From: Peltaster fructicola | Lineage: Eukaryota; Ascomycota; Dothideomycetes | NCBI GenBank assembly: GCA_001592805.2 | Contig: CP051139.1 | Span: forward strand, 1,984,001 to 2,048,000 | DNA: 64,000 nt | Direction of reading: 5' to 3' | In this document: positions 1 through 11,590 of the stretch, piece after piece | Numbering within the stretch: position 1 is the first letter of the stretch | Layout: every line of letters starts with the position of its first letter | Program-made: the position numbers and the translations under genes | The notes under the pieces: generated by a model | What the model was told of the DNA's origin: nothing | The model's input: only the letters and a program-made list of their open reading frames with translations | The model's database searches: none

Positions 1-844
1 TCAGTGGTGTGATGAGCCATGGCACAGGAGTCAAGCCGGCATTGGGCAGCCGACGCTTCTGACTGGTGTTGATCATCAGTCACCACTGGAACCTGTGGCC
101 TTTCAACACATCCATGCAGCTCTTTCAAAGCGTGTGTGTGTGTTCGAATGATTGGAAGAAGCTAGAGCAAGAGCTCTTTCCTTATCGGTTCCAATCGGCA
201 TTGACGACGTCGCTGCAACCCAAGGTGTGTGTCATGGAGACACGAGGGAGCATACAGAGTCGGCCGTACCATTAACCCGGGCCACGACAACCACTAGGTA
301 GGCTTCTCCTCCAAAGGGACGACGCGTGCGGACACAACAAGAAGACATTCTGCAACCATCCTGCTCCCTTGCGCCGCTCAATATCACAAAGCCTGTGTGA
401 TCTCACTGCTGACAGTCGAGGCGATAAGTAGGATCGTGAAATGACCATGATAGTCTGGTATGTGCTGGCATCGCTGTGGCCGACAAAGGATCGACCGGTT
501 AGGAGGTGTCATTGTTTGAAAAGTTAAGGTTTTGATGGATCGAAAGTCAAACAGGGACGAAATTGTTTCACTGTGACAAGATGTCTTCGTCGAGGATGTC
601 TTGAAGTAGATTGCAACCAAGCAATATGACGCCAGTGCTCAGTAATCAGAAGATGTACGTGAACTGATCGTTATGTTTGGTCTAACACATGTCAAAGAGC
701 TAGTCAATCGTCAAAGGGGTATACAGAGCACATGCGAAAAAGCACAAGACAACAACCAGGCAGACGCTTTCCAACCACGCCTTGCAGCACATGCCGACAA
801 ACCACAATGAAAGCAAAGGGCTGGAAACTGGTCAGAAAGCACGT
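1..844. other. Gene-free left edge
   Basis: No open frame here has protein-like composition or splice-supported continuation. The short frames on both strands look random. It probably holds the 3' region of the CAP-Gly gene that ends at 845. Confidence 0.5.
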
Positions 845-3028
845 CTAGTACTGCTCCTCAGGACAGTCGAAAGCCAGATGGCCGTCCTTTTCACACAGCG
901 CACACCACTTGTCTGCGTCGTCATGCGCCTCGGCTTTGGCATCGATGTGATTCTCCTTGCCAATGTCGTTGTTCGGCTTGTGAATAGTGGCTGCATCTTG
1001 TTGAGGCGACTTCTGCTGCGCTTGTGCATGGGTGCTGCTAAGCTTTGTGCAGTCCAGCGTGTCGTGATCTGCCGCTTCACACATCTCGCAGTACACGGCA
1101 TCTGCTGCAGGCACGGCAGTGCCATTGTGGTGCTTTGTGCCGCCGTTCGGCAGTCGATTGACCAACAGGGGTGAAGTCGGCTTGACTGTATTGCTCCTGG
1201 GCCGGCCATTGATCGCCTTCTCCGTCATCTCACTCTCGTTCCTGGCGTGGATGGGTGCATTACTGCTGGTCGTATATGCACGCTCGCGATGCAGCTGCTC
1301 AACCTCGTTCTCCAATGACTCTTTCTCGAGTTGCATCTCATCCAGTGCTTTCTGCAGTCGCTTGAGCTCCTCTTCGTCATTGGCGCTGTATATGCTCGTA
1401 GCTTGGGTATCTGTGGAGTTCCCGGCCTCGCTCAAGGAGTGGATGATTGCCTTCAAGCCTCTTATCTCGTCATCTCGTTGCTCGAGATCCTTGATCGATG
1501 ATCCAGTGCTGGTGACACTGGCGTGCTTCATGGCGGCAGCCGCCTTCTCACGTTCTCGCCGTAGCTCTGATCGACCGCGCTCGACCTCACCACGCAGGAA
1601 TTCGACTTCTCCTCTTGCTTCTGCCTCGCCACGTCGACTCTCTTCAAGCCCCTCCTCCAGTTCTGCCACAAGTTCTTCCAGCTGCTTGAGTTGCTGTGCC
1701 ACGCCTTCAAAGTCTTCCTTGCTCTGGCCCGATTCTTGCAGGTCGGCGAGCTGAGCTAGCAGATCGCGCTTCTGTTCTTCGTAGACTCGTTCCGTCTCTG
1801 TGGAGGCCATCTCCAGGCTATCGAGAGTGCTTCTGAAGTCAGCACGGTGGGCATCAAACTCGGCCGTCAATTTGGAGATCTTCTCGTTCTTCTCGCGCAG
1901 CATTTGTCGTAGCTGAGCAGCTGTTCTATCATCGTCTTCACCCGCTAATGGCGTTCTCACAGAACCGTCTGCAGGCAGTAGTGCGGACAGCTCCTTCACG
2001 CTCTGCTCCATCTCAGCAAGACTTGCGGCCTGCTCATTGAGACGTTGATCCCGCTCTTGCAGCTGTGTGCGCAATCGCTGTATCTCGTCTTGGCCACCAG
2101 CACTACCCTGCCTTGACGGCGAACGAGTCGATTGACTGAAAGCCATGCCTCGCGTAGCGCTGCTGTTCTCATCGATTGTGTCGGAACGGTGTCCCAGTCG
2201 TGAGCCATTGCGCGAATAAGGTCGGGTGGTGGTAGGTACAGGTGGGCGAGTTGTGGTGGATGTCTTGAACGCTGCTTTGCTTGGAGTCTGGCCGATCGAT
2301 GGTCGCGAGCCGATCTGGCTTTGTGACAGACCGCGCGCAGGTGTTGGCGCGAGAGTTGGCTGCTTTCTGAGCGGCGACTCGGGTCGCGGTAGAGATGGTC
2401 TCTTTGGTTTGAAGTTCGGACTGGGTGGTCTAGCTCCAGGTCCGACAGACTGCGAGAATTTGGGCTTGATAGCAGGAGTAGCGAAATTAGCTGTGCCATT
2501 CACCTTCTCACCCTTGTATGTGCTACGCGAAGGGGTGGCCGGTGTACCGACCTGCTCGGAGGATGTAGGCGATAATCGTCGCTCTGCACGACGCACTGGT
2601 AGAAAGATACCGGCTCCGGCGATCGAGGTGTGGAAGTAGTGTATGCTGTCATCTGGTCAGACTCGGCTTGTAATGCACTGAGCACGACAGACATACCCGT
2701 CAACATCGCCATCATTCTTTCCTCTGCTTGCAAATTGTGGAGCGAGCTCTACACCAACAAAGCGACCATCCTTGCCTCTTACACTTCCAATGAACTTGAC
2801 CGTGCCGTGCATATCGCCTGGCACGTTTACCGCATCTCCAACCTCTAATTCGCCATCCATTCCGCTTGAGGGTGTCGTGGGTCCCTGTCCTGTCAAGGCT
2901 TGGAGACTGGCTTTGCGATTGATGTCTGTCGTGCTGGCTCGAAGGCTAGGTGAAGAAGTCGTGCTGAGATGCGAGAATGACGGTCGCTGCAAGCCAGTTG
3001 TGCGCTGTTTTGGCGTCTGTAGAGCCAT
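845..3028 (-). CDS. CAP-Gly domain microtubule plus-end protein (CLIP-170-like)
   Basis: Model: exons 3028-2697 and 2645-845, intron 2646-2696 (51 bp, GTATGT donor), 710 aa. The N-terminal CAP-Gly domain is split by the intron: GKNDGDVDG joins IHYF, then GIFLPV, matching the family's GKNDGSV..YF...GIF core. It binds EEY/F tails of tubulin and EB1. A basic Ser/Pro-rich linker follows, then a long coiled coil (about residues 270-560) for dimerisation. The C-terminus has two CCHC zinc knuckles (CEMCEAADHDTLDC and CALCEKDGHLAFDC) and ends in EEQY, close to the CLIP-170 tail that folds back on CAP-Gly or recruits dynein factors. The likely role is plus-end tracking and polarised growth. The start is the ATG just before MALQTPKQ. 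The coiled coil and paired knuckles argue against a tubulin-folding cofactor. Confidence 0.9.
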
Positions 3029-3869
3029 GTTGCTGTGTAGCCCTAAGAAGAAGCTCCTGTGTTTATCGATGACAACAAGCGGCAACCACGGATAGCTGCA
3101 GGTACATGAGCGGAAGTAGAGATATGTATGGAGAAGTGCTATTATTCGAGCGCACAAACATCTGCTGAGTTGTACTAAAGGGAGTGAAGACTGTTTAGCA
3201 AGAAGGGAGAGGAACGATGGTCGCAGCTAGGTGATGCATTTCTTGGGTTGTTGAAATTGTCTAAATCAACAAAATTCGCGATTGTTGAGTGACAAGCCCT
3301 CAGGAGAGTCATCTGCACGTACACATACTAGCGAAAAGTGAGAAATGCTCATCTTGCACGCATGCATGTCCGTTCGACCATTACATGCAGCTTGAAGGAG
3401 ACCTCATCTTGGTCGAGGTCAGCCAATACAACGCCAGCAGCTCGACGGCCTCTTGTCATTCGACGATCGAGAGTGTCGACTATCGAAATGCGCCACCCAA
3501 TCAGCCCTTCCACGGCACACGTCAGTCTCGATATTGAGGCTCAAAGTGTCCATCCTGCGCTAGTCATCTGCATATCCGACAGTCTCGCCGTCAAGGTCGG
3601 CGCATCATGGCCAGGTCTACTGACTGATCGAATACACTGTCGAGAGCGAGCGAGAGCATAGCTTAGGCTATCGTCCACCGCTCGCAGTGCAATGTCGTTG
3701 CAGAAGTACCATGCTCAATGAATGCTGTACAACCGATGACTTCCTCGGCATCTATCTCTCCACAAAAGCCATGCGGAACTACTCTCTGTTCCCCACGACG
3801 ACCTATATGATGGCATTGAACATGCGAGCAACAATCCAGTCCTAGCACTGCTCTCAGTCGGAGTACAAG
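3029..3869. other. Divergent intergenic region
   Basis: This 841-bp spacer lies between two head-to-head genes (CAP-Gly protein and kinase-like protein). Short frames on both strands lack recognisable domains. It should hold both promoters; I see no definite element. Confidence 0.5.
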
Positions 3870-5031
3870 ATGGCTGGTACAATCCGCCAGCCCATCGATA
3901 TCGATGCGCTGCAGCGCTACATCGAGAAAGAACTACCAGAGATCAAGACTCCTCTGGATGTCAAGCAGGTGAGCTGGGCAAGCTGCTATAGCTACTCGAG
4001 GCTGACGAGTGCAGTTTGGCTACGGTCAGAGCAATCCTACGTACCTCCTCACATCCTCCGATGGTCAACGATATGTCATGCGCAAGAAGCCTCCTGGAAA
4101 GCTACTCTCCAAGACTGCACATCGCATGGACCGCGAGTACAAGATCATCCACGCTCTGGAGAACACAGACGTAGCTGTACCCAAGGCTTATGGTCTGTGC
4201 GAGGACGACTCTGTGATAGGAACTGCATTCTACATCATGTCGTACCTCGACGGACGAATCTTTGAAGATCCCGCCTTACCAGACGTCAGCACAGAGGACA
4301 GGACGGCGATGTGGAAGAGCGCAATAGAAACACTAGCCAGGTTCCATCGTGTGGATCCCAAGAGCGTAGGGTTGGAGAAATACGGCAAGCCGAATGGCTT
4401 CTACAACCGTCAGCTCATGACATTTGCGACCATCTCAACTGTGCAGTCAGAGGTGAAGGATAAGGACTCTGGGGAAGCAGTGGGAAAGATACCACATTTC
4501 GACGAGATGGTAGACTTCTTTCAGGATGAGAAGACACAGCCCAAGGACAGGTCGACCCTTGTGCATGGAGACTACAAGATCGACAATGTCGTCTTCCACA
4601 AGACAGAGCCTCGGGTGATTGGCATACTAGATTGGGAGATGAGCACGATCGGCCATCCACTGTCAGACCTGACCAACCTCTTGATGCCACACACGACTGC
4701 TGACTCCAAGAGAGCACAAGCAATTGGTAGAGCACACCCTGGCTTCCTCGCTGGTGCTATACCAGGTCTGCCGACGAAAGAGCAGTGTCTCAAGTGGTAT
4801 GCAGCTGTCGCTGGTTGGGAGTACAGCAAGGCTGAGTTCACATGGGGAGAAGCATTCAGCGTGTATCGAGGATCAATCATCATGCAAGGCATTGCTGCAC
4901 GATTTGCACAACGTCAAGCGTCGAGTGCCAAGGCGAAGGACTATGCTGTGCAGATGAAGCCATTTGGTGAGGTCGCGTGGGAGCTGGTAGAGTCGGCGAA
5001 GCAGCAGGTCGCTGATAAAGCAAAGCTATAG
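3870..5031 (+). CDS. Aminoglycoside phosphotransferase-like kinase (ACAD10/11 N-terminal type)
   Basis: Model: exons 3870-3968 and 4015-5031, intron 3969-4014 (46 bp), 371 aa. The fold is the protein-kinase-like APH family. FGYGQSNPTYLL is the nucleotide-loop equivalent. The Brenner-type catalytic loop is VHGDYKIDN (H217, G218, D219) and the metal-binding motif is ILDWEMSTIG (D239 in DWE). In animals this domain is fused to acyl-CoA dehydrogenase in ACAD10/11, where it phosphorylates 4-hydroxyacyl-CoAs. Fungi commonly carry it as a separate protein, as here. Substrate is inferred, not shown. There is no clear targeting peptide and no C-terminal SKL, although it ends in AKL, which is a possible weak PTS1 and would fit a role in fatty-acid catabolism. 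Confidence 0.85.
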
Positions 5032-5073
5032 CTGAATAGTCCATGTACATACGGCTGTTGACTACCACATCCT

Positions 5074-5520
5074 TTAAAGTCTCGTCTGGTTGGCGTATGC
5101 CAGTCCGAAGCTGTAGAGACCGAAAGCTGCAAGTCCGCTGAGGCCGATGGGAAGCGGTTTGCGACTCTTGATGGCACGTGGTATGCTTGAGCCTGCAAGA
5201 ACGATGCTGGCAAGCAGTGCGAGCTCGATGCCATATGGCTGTCTGTTCTGGATACGGTAGCCGCCAATGCCGAAGAGCACACCGACTGTCACTCCTGCAA
5301 CCAAAGATGGTACCGATCGCTTGTTGATGTAGCCCATTGTACCACCACCTGCGGTCAAGCCAGCGAGGATGAAGGCGATCTGGCTGTTTATCACTGTCAG
5401 TTCCGTTATCTCAATTTGACATCATCAGAGCCGTACTGAAGTGCCTATATTGGATCAGCCTGCGACATAGCGAGATCGCAAACCACTTACCAATGGCACA
5501 TGCGATTGTGTCGAAGTCAT
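5074..5520 (-). CDS. TMEM14/UPF0136 family small membrane protein
   Basis: Model: exon 1 at 5520-5491 (MTSTQSHVPL), intron 5380-5490 (111 bp), exon 2 at 5379-5074, 111 aa. Four hydrophobic segments separated by short polar turns, with the family motifs GGGTMGYINKRSVPSL and GVLFGIGGYRIQN, match the TMEM14 / yeast YJR085C family. Members sit in mitochondrial inner or ER membranes; animal TMEM14C moves protoporphyrinogen IX for haem synthesis. Function in fungi is not established. The acceptor was chosen because it removes an in-frame stop and restores the family N-terminus. Using the ATG at 5394 instead would give a 106-aa form. It is head to head with OST2 across 186 bp. Confidence 0.8.
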
Positions 5521-5706
5521 TGCGTTTAGATTAGTGGTCTGTGGTAACCTGGTGTGTTGTGATAAGAAGTGAAGCTGTGGTTGTGTATTGCGAGCTCTCG
5601 GAAGTGGATGGCGCACAGACGTCCGACATTGAACACCTCTCATCAGCTTCACCTACTGGCACTGCGTGCACGACATACGCTTCTCTATAACACTGGATAC
5701 GCCGAC

Positions 5707-6278
5707 ATGCCACCACGAAAGCAAGTGTCACAGCCTTCGCCAGCTGCAGTCTCGCCTGCGGCAGTGAAAAGCACAACAACGACTGCTGCATCACAACCAC
5801 TCAAACCACAAAATAAGTCTACAGCACGATCGACGCAGAACTCGCAAGACATACAAGAGATAGCATTGGGAGTATGGAACAAATACGTCGAGCAAACGCC
5901 ACAGCGGACGAAGCTGCTTGATGCTTTCATGGCTTTTCTGATGGTCGTCGGAGTGTTGCAATTCGTATACTGTGTGATCGCCGGCACATACGTGAGTACA
6001 ACTGATGGATGGCCTGGATAAGTGTCTGACGATTCACAGCCCTTCAATGCTTTCCTGAGTGGCTTCTCGGCTACCGTTGGGCAGTTTGTTCTCACAGCCA
6101 GCTTGCGAATCCAGACGAATCCAGAAAATAAGGCAGACTTCGCAGACATATCACACGAAAGGTGAGAGCATAGTCCAGAGAAGCAGGGTAAATGTGCTGA
6201 CTTTTAAGCAGAGCGTTCGCAGACTATGTCTTTGGAAGCATGATCTTACATTTCTTCTGCGTTAACTTCATAAACTAG
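5707..6278 (+). CDS. OST2: Oligosaccharyltransferase subunit Ost2/DAD1
   Basis: Model: exons 5707-5991, 6040-6161, 6212-6278; introns of 48 and 50 bp; 157 aa. It is a structural subunit of the ER oligosaccharyltransferase that N-glycosylates proteins during translocation. The spliced protein contains the DAD1 core: [61 protein letters not shown] and the C-terminal FGSMILHFF helix. Three membrane segments are visible. The N-terminal 50 residues are low-complexity Ala/Ser/Thr/Gln-rich, longer than in animal DAD1 (113 aa), as is common in fungi. The last exon encodes only 22 residues and is easy to miss. Confidence 0.93.
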
Positions 6279-6650
6279 CGTTTCGTCGTCGATGTATGCT
6301 TATGTCGAAACATCACACTGCGCGAAGGTACGATCGCAGCCATAGCGTGATGATACCACGAGCGTAGCGCTCTGAAGAGCAAGGTCTCGTCCCGTGCGAA
6401 GCCACCGTGCAGGATCGCGACTGGCAGGAAGTGTTTGTGTGGACACCCGGGATGTACGGTTCGTCCTTGGAGCTGAGCTGAGACAAGCAGGCTGGCTCAT
6501 TATCAGCCGAGCCTTGATGACTGCAAACGCGGGCAGGTATCTGCGATCTCCACGCAAGAGTGTTCTTGGCCGTGCTGGCATGTCGAGTGCTGGTGAAAGC
6601 TACAAGCAGAGTAGGTAGCAGCTGTATGCACAGCAGTTGCATGATTCAGC
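6279..6650. other. Convergent 3' intergenic region
   Basis: Spacer between the tail-to-tail OST2 and RCL1 genes. Only short overlapping frames without features; it presumably holds both 3' UTRs and terminators. Confidence 0.5.
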
Positions 6651-7862
6651 TCAAGCAATCTTTCGACCAACATTGCCAACACCCTTCCCAACGATGCTCA
6701 GTTGTACTTCGTCATCGACTGCATCTCGTACGCCCCAACCACTCATACCAAAAGCACGCAGGTCACGCGCCAGCTGGATCATGGACTCCGATCCAACAAC
6801 GTCCTTACCAAGCACTAGCCTGCCGACATCCTCGCTTCCCATAGCCATCATTATGACCACCGTTGGCGCTGCTATGGCGCTGACGCAACCTCCTTGCTGG
6901 ATTGACTCTAGGAGTTGATAAGCACACAGCTTGCCAAGATCTTCGGGCGTTTCTCCTCCTTCTGGCGAGCTAGCAGTATCTGCAGAGTATAACACACCAG
7001 TGTTGGTTTCCGCAACCAGACTGAGCCCGTAGCCAAGGCCAATCTTCCGTTTAGCATTCGCATTGCCTCGCTCAGGCGCTGGGACCAACGGCGCAGAGCT
7101 GACATCAGAGAAGATGTATGTGTCCGGTGCGAAGCTGTTCAACACACCTCTTGCAGCCTCTATCAGTCGTGCGTTGTTCGCCCCAGCCACTCCTGTAGAG
7201 TACGCTACACCTCTTACTCTTTTCACAGATCCTGCATCGAGCACATGCATGGTCTTTGGCAAGCGAATCTGATGTCCAAAGGTGAGCTGTACCTCGCCAC
7301 CACCTCCTCTTCCATTCGGTCCAGGGTTAGATCTTCTCAGGACCCGAAGTTCAATATTGTTCTGTATGCCAAAAAACTTGTAGTATGGCAGGATTGCGGT
7401 GCGTACTGTATCGACAGACACATCACCAGTTGCTGTGGCGGAGGTGATGACACCTGGACCAGTGAAGAGGACGTTGATTTGTGCTTTTGAGAACGGTGCT
7501 AGCAGACATAAGGGAATAAGATAGTAGCTGACTCCTCTAGTACAGTCCGCAGGCAATTCGTGTCGTATCACGCCGCTAGCTGCTCCCAGGCCAGATGCTG
7601 CTCCTGTGATGAGACCGGGCTTGTATGCCACAGTCGTGCCCGTATAAGAGAACTCTATCTGTGAGCCATTCGTGACTTCGTCAAGCAGGCGAAGGAAGGA
7701 GACCTCGTGTGGCGCCAATCCCGGTGCTGCATGTGAGGATGCTCGAATCTGTGATATCCGTATTGTTCTGCCTGTGAGAGTCGCAAGGACAAGACGTTGG
7801 ATGAGATACTTCGAACCAGTGAATTTCAGAGCTGTCCGTCCAGCACCCGCATCGGCGGCCAT
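6651..7862 (-). CDS. RCL1: Rcl1, RNA 3'-terminal phosphate cyclase-like nucleolar protein
   Basis: Single exon, 403 aa. Rcl1 is an essential small-subunit processome factor that delivers or assists the GTPase Bms1 and is linked to pre-rRNA cleavage at A2. The protein opens with the cyclase fold (LKFTGSKYLIQRLVLATLTGRTIRI), followed by HEVSFLRLLDEVTNGS, YTGTTVAYKPG, APFSKAQINVLF, RRSNPGPNGRGGGGEVQL and ends VGNVGRKIA. That ending matches the Rcl1 subfamily (KKIA end in yeast) rather than catalytic RtcA cyclases, which have a C-terminal catalytic His not seen here. Length suits the family (yeast 367 aa). Confidence 0.93.
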   Translation of the reverse strand: MAADAGAGRTALKFTGSKYLIQRLVLATLTGRTIRISQIRASSHAAPGLAPHEVSFLRLLDEVTNGSQIEFSYTGTTVAYKPGLITGAASGLGAASGVIRHELPADCTRGVSYYLIPLCLLAPFSKAQINVLFTGPGVITSATATGDVSVDTVRTAILPYYKFFGIQNNIELRVLRRSNPGPNGRGGGGEVQLTFGHQIRLPKTMHVLDAGSVKRVRGVAYSTGVAGANNARLIEAARGVLNSFAPDTYIFSDVSSAPLVPAPERGNANAKRKIGLGYGLSLVAETNTGVLYSADTASSPEGGETPEDLGKLCAYQLLESIQQGGCVSAIAAPTVVIMMAMGSEDVGRLVLGKDVVGSESMIQLARDLRAFGMSGWGVRDAVDDEVQLSIVGKGVGNVGRKIA

Positions 7863-8883
7863 TCCTGCGCGATGTGGTGTTGTTAGAAAGATTGCTGTAG
7901 CGGAACTTTTTTCGATCCTCCTGCGTCAGAGCTTAAGCCCTACGCATCCAGGTACCGAGAAATCCTTCGTGTCTCACGCACACACGCACACCATCGATGC
8001 CCTGATCACAAAGCCTGCCAAAGCAGTGCTCATTTCTGCAATGGCGTGGGAAGCTGTCGGCTGCTACAGCGCCGATACAACGAATCCACGTCGTGGCCTG
8101 TTGTGCGTGGACAGACTCGAGGTAGTCAGGGTTGACCACACAAGGTGCCCTGCTCTGGCTGGTCACCACATGACAGTGTCACCGTGGCAATCGCAAGACG
8201 AGGTGATGATACTGCGTATAGGAGACGGCTTCGACTCAGTGTGCACCAAGCATTGATAGATGCTGCCACATATGCACCAACAAGCACCGACATTCATCTC
8301 TTTGAGCGTCCTATGGCTGTACGACAAATCGTAGGCAGTGTCATCGATGCCGACATAGTCTGACAGACCTTCCAGCGTACACTCAATGTCATCCATGGAG
8401 CAATTGTGGGTTGCGGTGTGGCTTCCAGGTTATATTTTAGCGTTGGCTAGCAGGGGATGGTCGGCGAGGAAAAGATCGGAGGTGTTGCACTAATACATCG
8501 TGCAGCTCGAATCCACGTTCATCATTTGACCTCACTCGTGCTGATCGAAGGTGATCACGCTTGAGATAGCAATGCAAGGGAACGAGGCCATGCCCGGAGT
8601 GGTTTTTTCAAGATCATCAAGATCTAGACTTTTCTTGGTTGATATGATTCCATTAGCTACTGCTAGGAAAGGTCATTTTGCTTGGGGGGTATCTTGTAAA
8701 AGCACTCTGAATGTCTGACGCACAGATCCGGGCGACCATTACCGTTGCAGCATACTCTCATTGTGGTACAAGATCCTGTCGTTTGACGACACACCCTTCT
8801 TGCTGTGGCATTGCCCACACTTGTTCGAGGAGCATGGTGGACCGCTGAAGTGTGATCACACCAGGTTGTTGACGGAGAGTGGT
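7863..8883. other. Intergenic region
   Basis: About 1 kb between the RCL1 start and the 3' end of the glycine-rich RNA-binding gene. It includes a CA-rich patch near 7975-7992. The frames on both strands have no domain or splice support. Confidence 0.5.
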
Positions 8884-9722
8884 TTACCACTGCTGACCAC
8901 CTTGGCCACCCTGTCCCTGTGGTGGGTAGCCTTGCTCGCCAGTCTGCTGGAAGCCACCTTGACCTGGATCTGGAATGTGTCAGTTCATGCAACCAGCCAG
9001 TGGTCTGGTACGTACCAGGACCGCCTTGGAAGCCGCCGCCACCTCCTCCCTGGCGCCAGTTGTTGTTACCATTGAAGCCTACAGTCAGTCAGCAGATGTC
9101 TGGGCACAGGAGCCGAGCAACGAACCTTGAGAGTATCCGCCGCCTCCGTAGCCACCCTGACCACCCTGGAAGCCACCATAGCCGCCCTGCTGCTGCTGCT
9201 GGAAGCCTCCACGACCACCTCCGCCGTAGCCTCCGCCTGATGAGTATTGTCAGTCAGGGAAAGGGCTGAAGCAAGCGCCAAAACTCTTACCACGACCTCC
9301 ACCAAAGCCGCCTCCAGCACCGCCACCAGCGCGCTCTGATGCCTTGTCAACGCGAATGGTGCGACCGTCGAACCTGTTTCTCAAGTCAGTACTGCTCGAG
9401 TCAAGGACGTGGAAGCGCGTACTCAATGTTGTTCATGGCTGTGATGGCAGCTTCAGCCTCAGATTCCTGAGCGAAGCGCACGAAGCCGAAGCCGCGACTG
9501 CGACCAGTGTCACGATCCTTGATAACGATCTAACACACATTAGTGATGTACAAAATGCTCAGCATGCTTGCGCCTACCGCTTCTTGGACCTCGCCGAACT
9601 CCTCGAACTTGGTGCGTAGGGTTTGATCGTCGGTGTGCCATGCTAGGCCACTGCGATGCTCGTTAGCTCTGCTGCGAGTGAAAACTTCGCCAAATCACGT
9701 ACCCGATGAAGAGCTTCGACAT
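8884..9722 (-). CDS. Glycine-rich RNA-binding protein, single RRM plus RGG/GYGG tail
   Basis: Seven-exon model: 9722-9703, 9650-9578, 9529-9423, 9373-9291, 9236-9126, 9078-9016, 8969-8884; all phases close, giving 180 aa. The N-terminal RRM has RNP2 KLFIGGLAW and RNP1 [10 protein letters not shown], followed by INDR-type [11 protein letters not shown]. The C-terminal half is Gly/Gln-rich with FGGGRGGGY and GGYGG repeats, then a Gln-rich end. This is the layout of plant GRP7 and animal CIRBP/RBM3 proteins, which bind RNA, often shuttle and respond to cold or stress. Six introns in 180 codons is dense for this window and could allow alternative splicing of the Gly-rich tail. A trinucleotide repeat lies just upstream of the start. 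Confidence 0.9.
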
Positions 9723-9769
9723 GTTTGCGACGTGCGAGAGCGCGAGCAGTGTCTGGTTTTGGTTGAACG

Positions 9770-9771
9770 CG

Positions 9772-9805
<34 letters not shown>
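9770..9805. repeat. GTT/AAC trinucleotide microsatellite
   Basis: About twelve tandem GTT units on the plus strand (AAC on the coding strand of the RRM gene), 48-83 bp upstream of its ATG, so probably in the 5' UTR or core promoter. Confidence 0.9.
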
Positions 9806-11590
9806 CAATGGAAGAAAGTGCACCGGCGTTGAAAGAGGGACAACAAGTGAAGTTGTCGAAGTAAGTGTGACAATTCGACACCTGAAACTTGATGTGAGCG
9901 TGTTCGAAGGTAAATCTAAACAGCTGTCGAAGATCTTGGCAACCTGAGTCGTGCTCTCGAGAAGGTGTGCCTTCCTTTAATGGAAAGCTCGCACCGGAAC
10001 GAACTGAACGCAACGAGCTGGTGTATTGTGCACAACCATGGGAAACTCACAAACGCATCTGAAAGAACTGCTGATATTGAGAGACTAGGCCACGGTGACA
10101 CAGATCTACTGCCTTCTGCCCAGGCTATGGAAGATATACGAGCGATGAGCAGCACACATGGAGGGGCAAGGTGAGAGCCTAGCACATCAGACCGAGCTTG
10201 AAGTCTCTCGCGCATAGTGTACCCTGTACGTCACACTAGCTCGTCCTGAGGAGTGTCCCTCGTTCGCAGAAACTCGACATCCATGCAGATCCTCAGCTCA
10301 CTGGACTGTGGTCTCAACCAATGTCTTCACATGGCTGTCGTTGAATTGACGCTAGCAGGCGAGCTCTCGCTCCTCAGCGTCGAAAATATGGCGTGGATCA
10401 AGCCACTGACAGGGAGCATCGTCCGCGAGTGGCCGGAAAGAAGGCCTTCCTGTGCAAGGATCGTGCCTCCAGCGAATTGTGCTTGAGAGCACCGGCTGCC
10501 TTTTCTTCTCACTTCACTGAAAGTCAAAGCCCGCATTGGAGCTCCCGTGTGTCCACTGCAGAACATGCAGTACTGTGGATGAAGCCGGGACTGATTGGAT
10601 CTATCGAGGCCTCGTAGCCTGTGCAATCATGCAGCTACTGAGCTAGATCACGTCGACCCCAAAGACTTTCACTGCATCACCGTCTCGATGCAGTCGAGGG
10701 CGCCGACGAGAGTCTGGCTCATCTTCTGCTGCATGATGCTAGCCCACTCCGAACGCCATTCACATGAGTCAAGGGCAGCCCTCTCATTGAACATAAGCTC
10801 GAGATTGAGTTAGGTTGTCAGTCTTATCAAGCAATTAGCCGTGCTCGGTAGTCGGTATTGTAATGGCTGGGTCTGCTTCAACGGCCCGTTGAGCTTCGCG
10901 ATCCACCGTACATGCCGAGTTGACTGCTAGAAACACGTCTCGATATCACCGTCAGTCGTGGTTCACGTTCTTGCTACACCATCGACTGCGATTCTGAAGA
11001 GGCTTGTGGCGGTGAGCGATCCATCACTGAAGCCAGACATCGGATCTTGCCTACTCATGTAGCAAGACATGCTATGCAGTCATTGTAGTGAGGTGAGCTG
11101 AATCTCCCGAGCACTCATGCGGTGCGACGACAGCATCCACGATGACCGCTTGATCGTTTCTGGGTCTGAGGACGAGATGATGCGTCCAGTGCGTGCTACG
11201 CCGCTGGCGCGCAAGGTTCCATGGCGACAAAGGAATGGTGAGACTGGCAGTTCAGAATGCTTTCAAGACAACGACAATCGAGTAGTAATCGTGAAGACCA
11301 GAATTGCATGGTAGGTGGTCGAGCAAGCACGAGTCAGCCAAGTAGCTGTCAAAGTCGCGACGCGTAAGTTTGACCTTGTCTTGCACAACAACATCATCCT
11401 CGACTGCAGAGCTTGGGGTGCAATCGCCAACGAAGCCCGTCGCATCCATTGGGCAGTGCTTTAAGATCGATCATCTGTTGAGCTGTTGCCGTACGCAGCG
11501 TGTCAATCAGGTGTCCACCATGCGGTCGCAACAACAGCATCATAGATATTCGCAACACTACAGGCCAGACTAGTCTAACGAGGTATTGAG
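9806..11590. other. Gene-poor intergenic region
   Basis: About 1.8 kb without a supportable gene. Frames on both strands are under 120 codons and random in composition. It must carry the promoters of the RRM gene (leftward) and the 621-aa protein gene (rightward). Confidence 0.5.

Noticed and set aside
1119-1754. A 211-codon plus-strand frame
   Set aside because: It is antisense to the coiled-coil part of the CAP-Gly protein. Its Ser/Cys/Leu-rich text is the mirror of Glu/Arg/Lys-rich codons.
7933-8396. Short frames on both strands between RCL1 and the RRM gene
   Set aside because: Under 80 codons on the minus strand, no domain, and no in-phase splice joins.
8495-8525. GCTCGAATCC, resembling a tRNA B box
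   Set aside because: No matching A box or foldable acceptor and anticodon stems at the right spacing.
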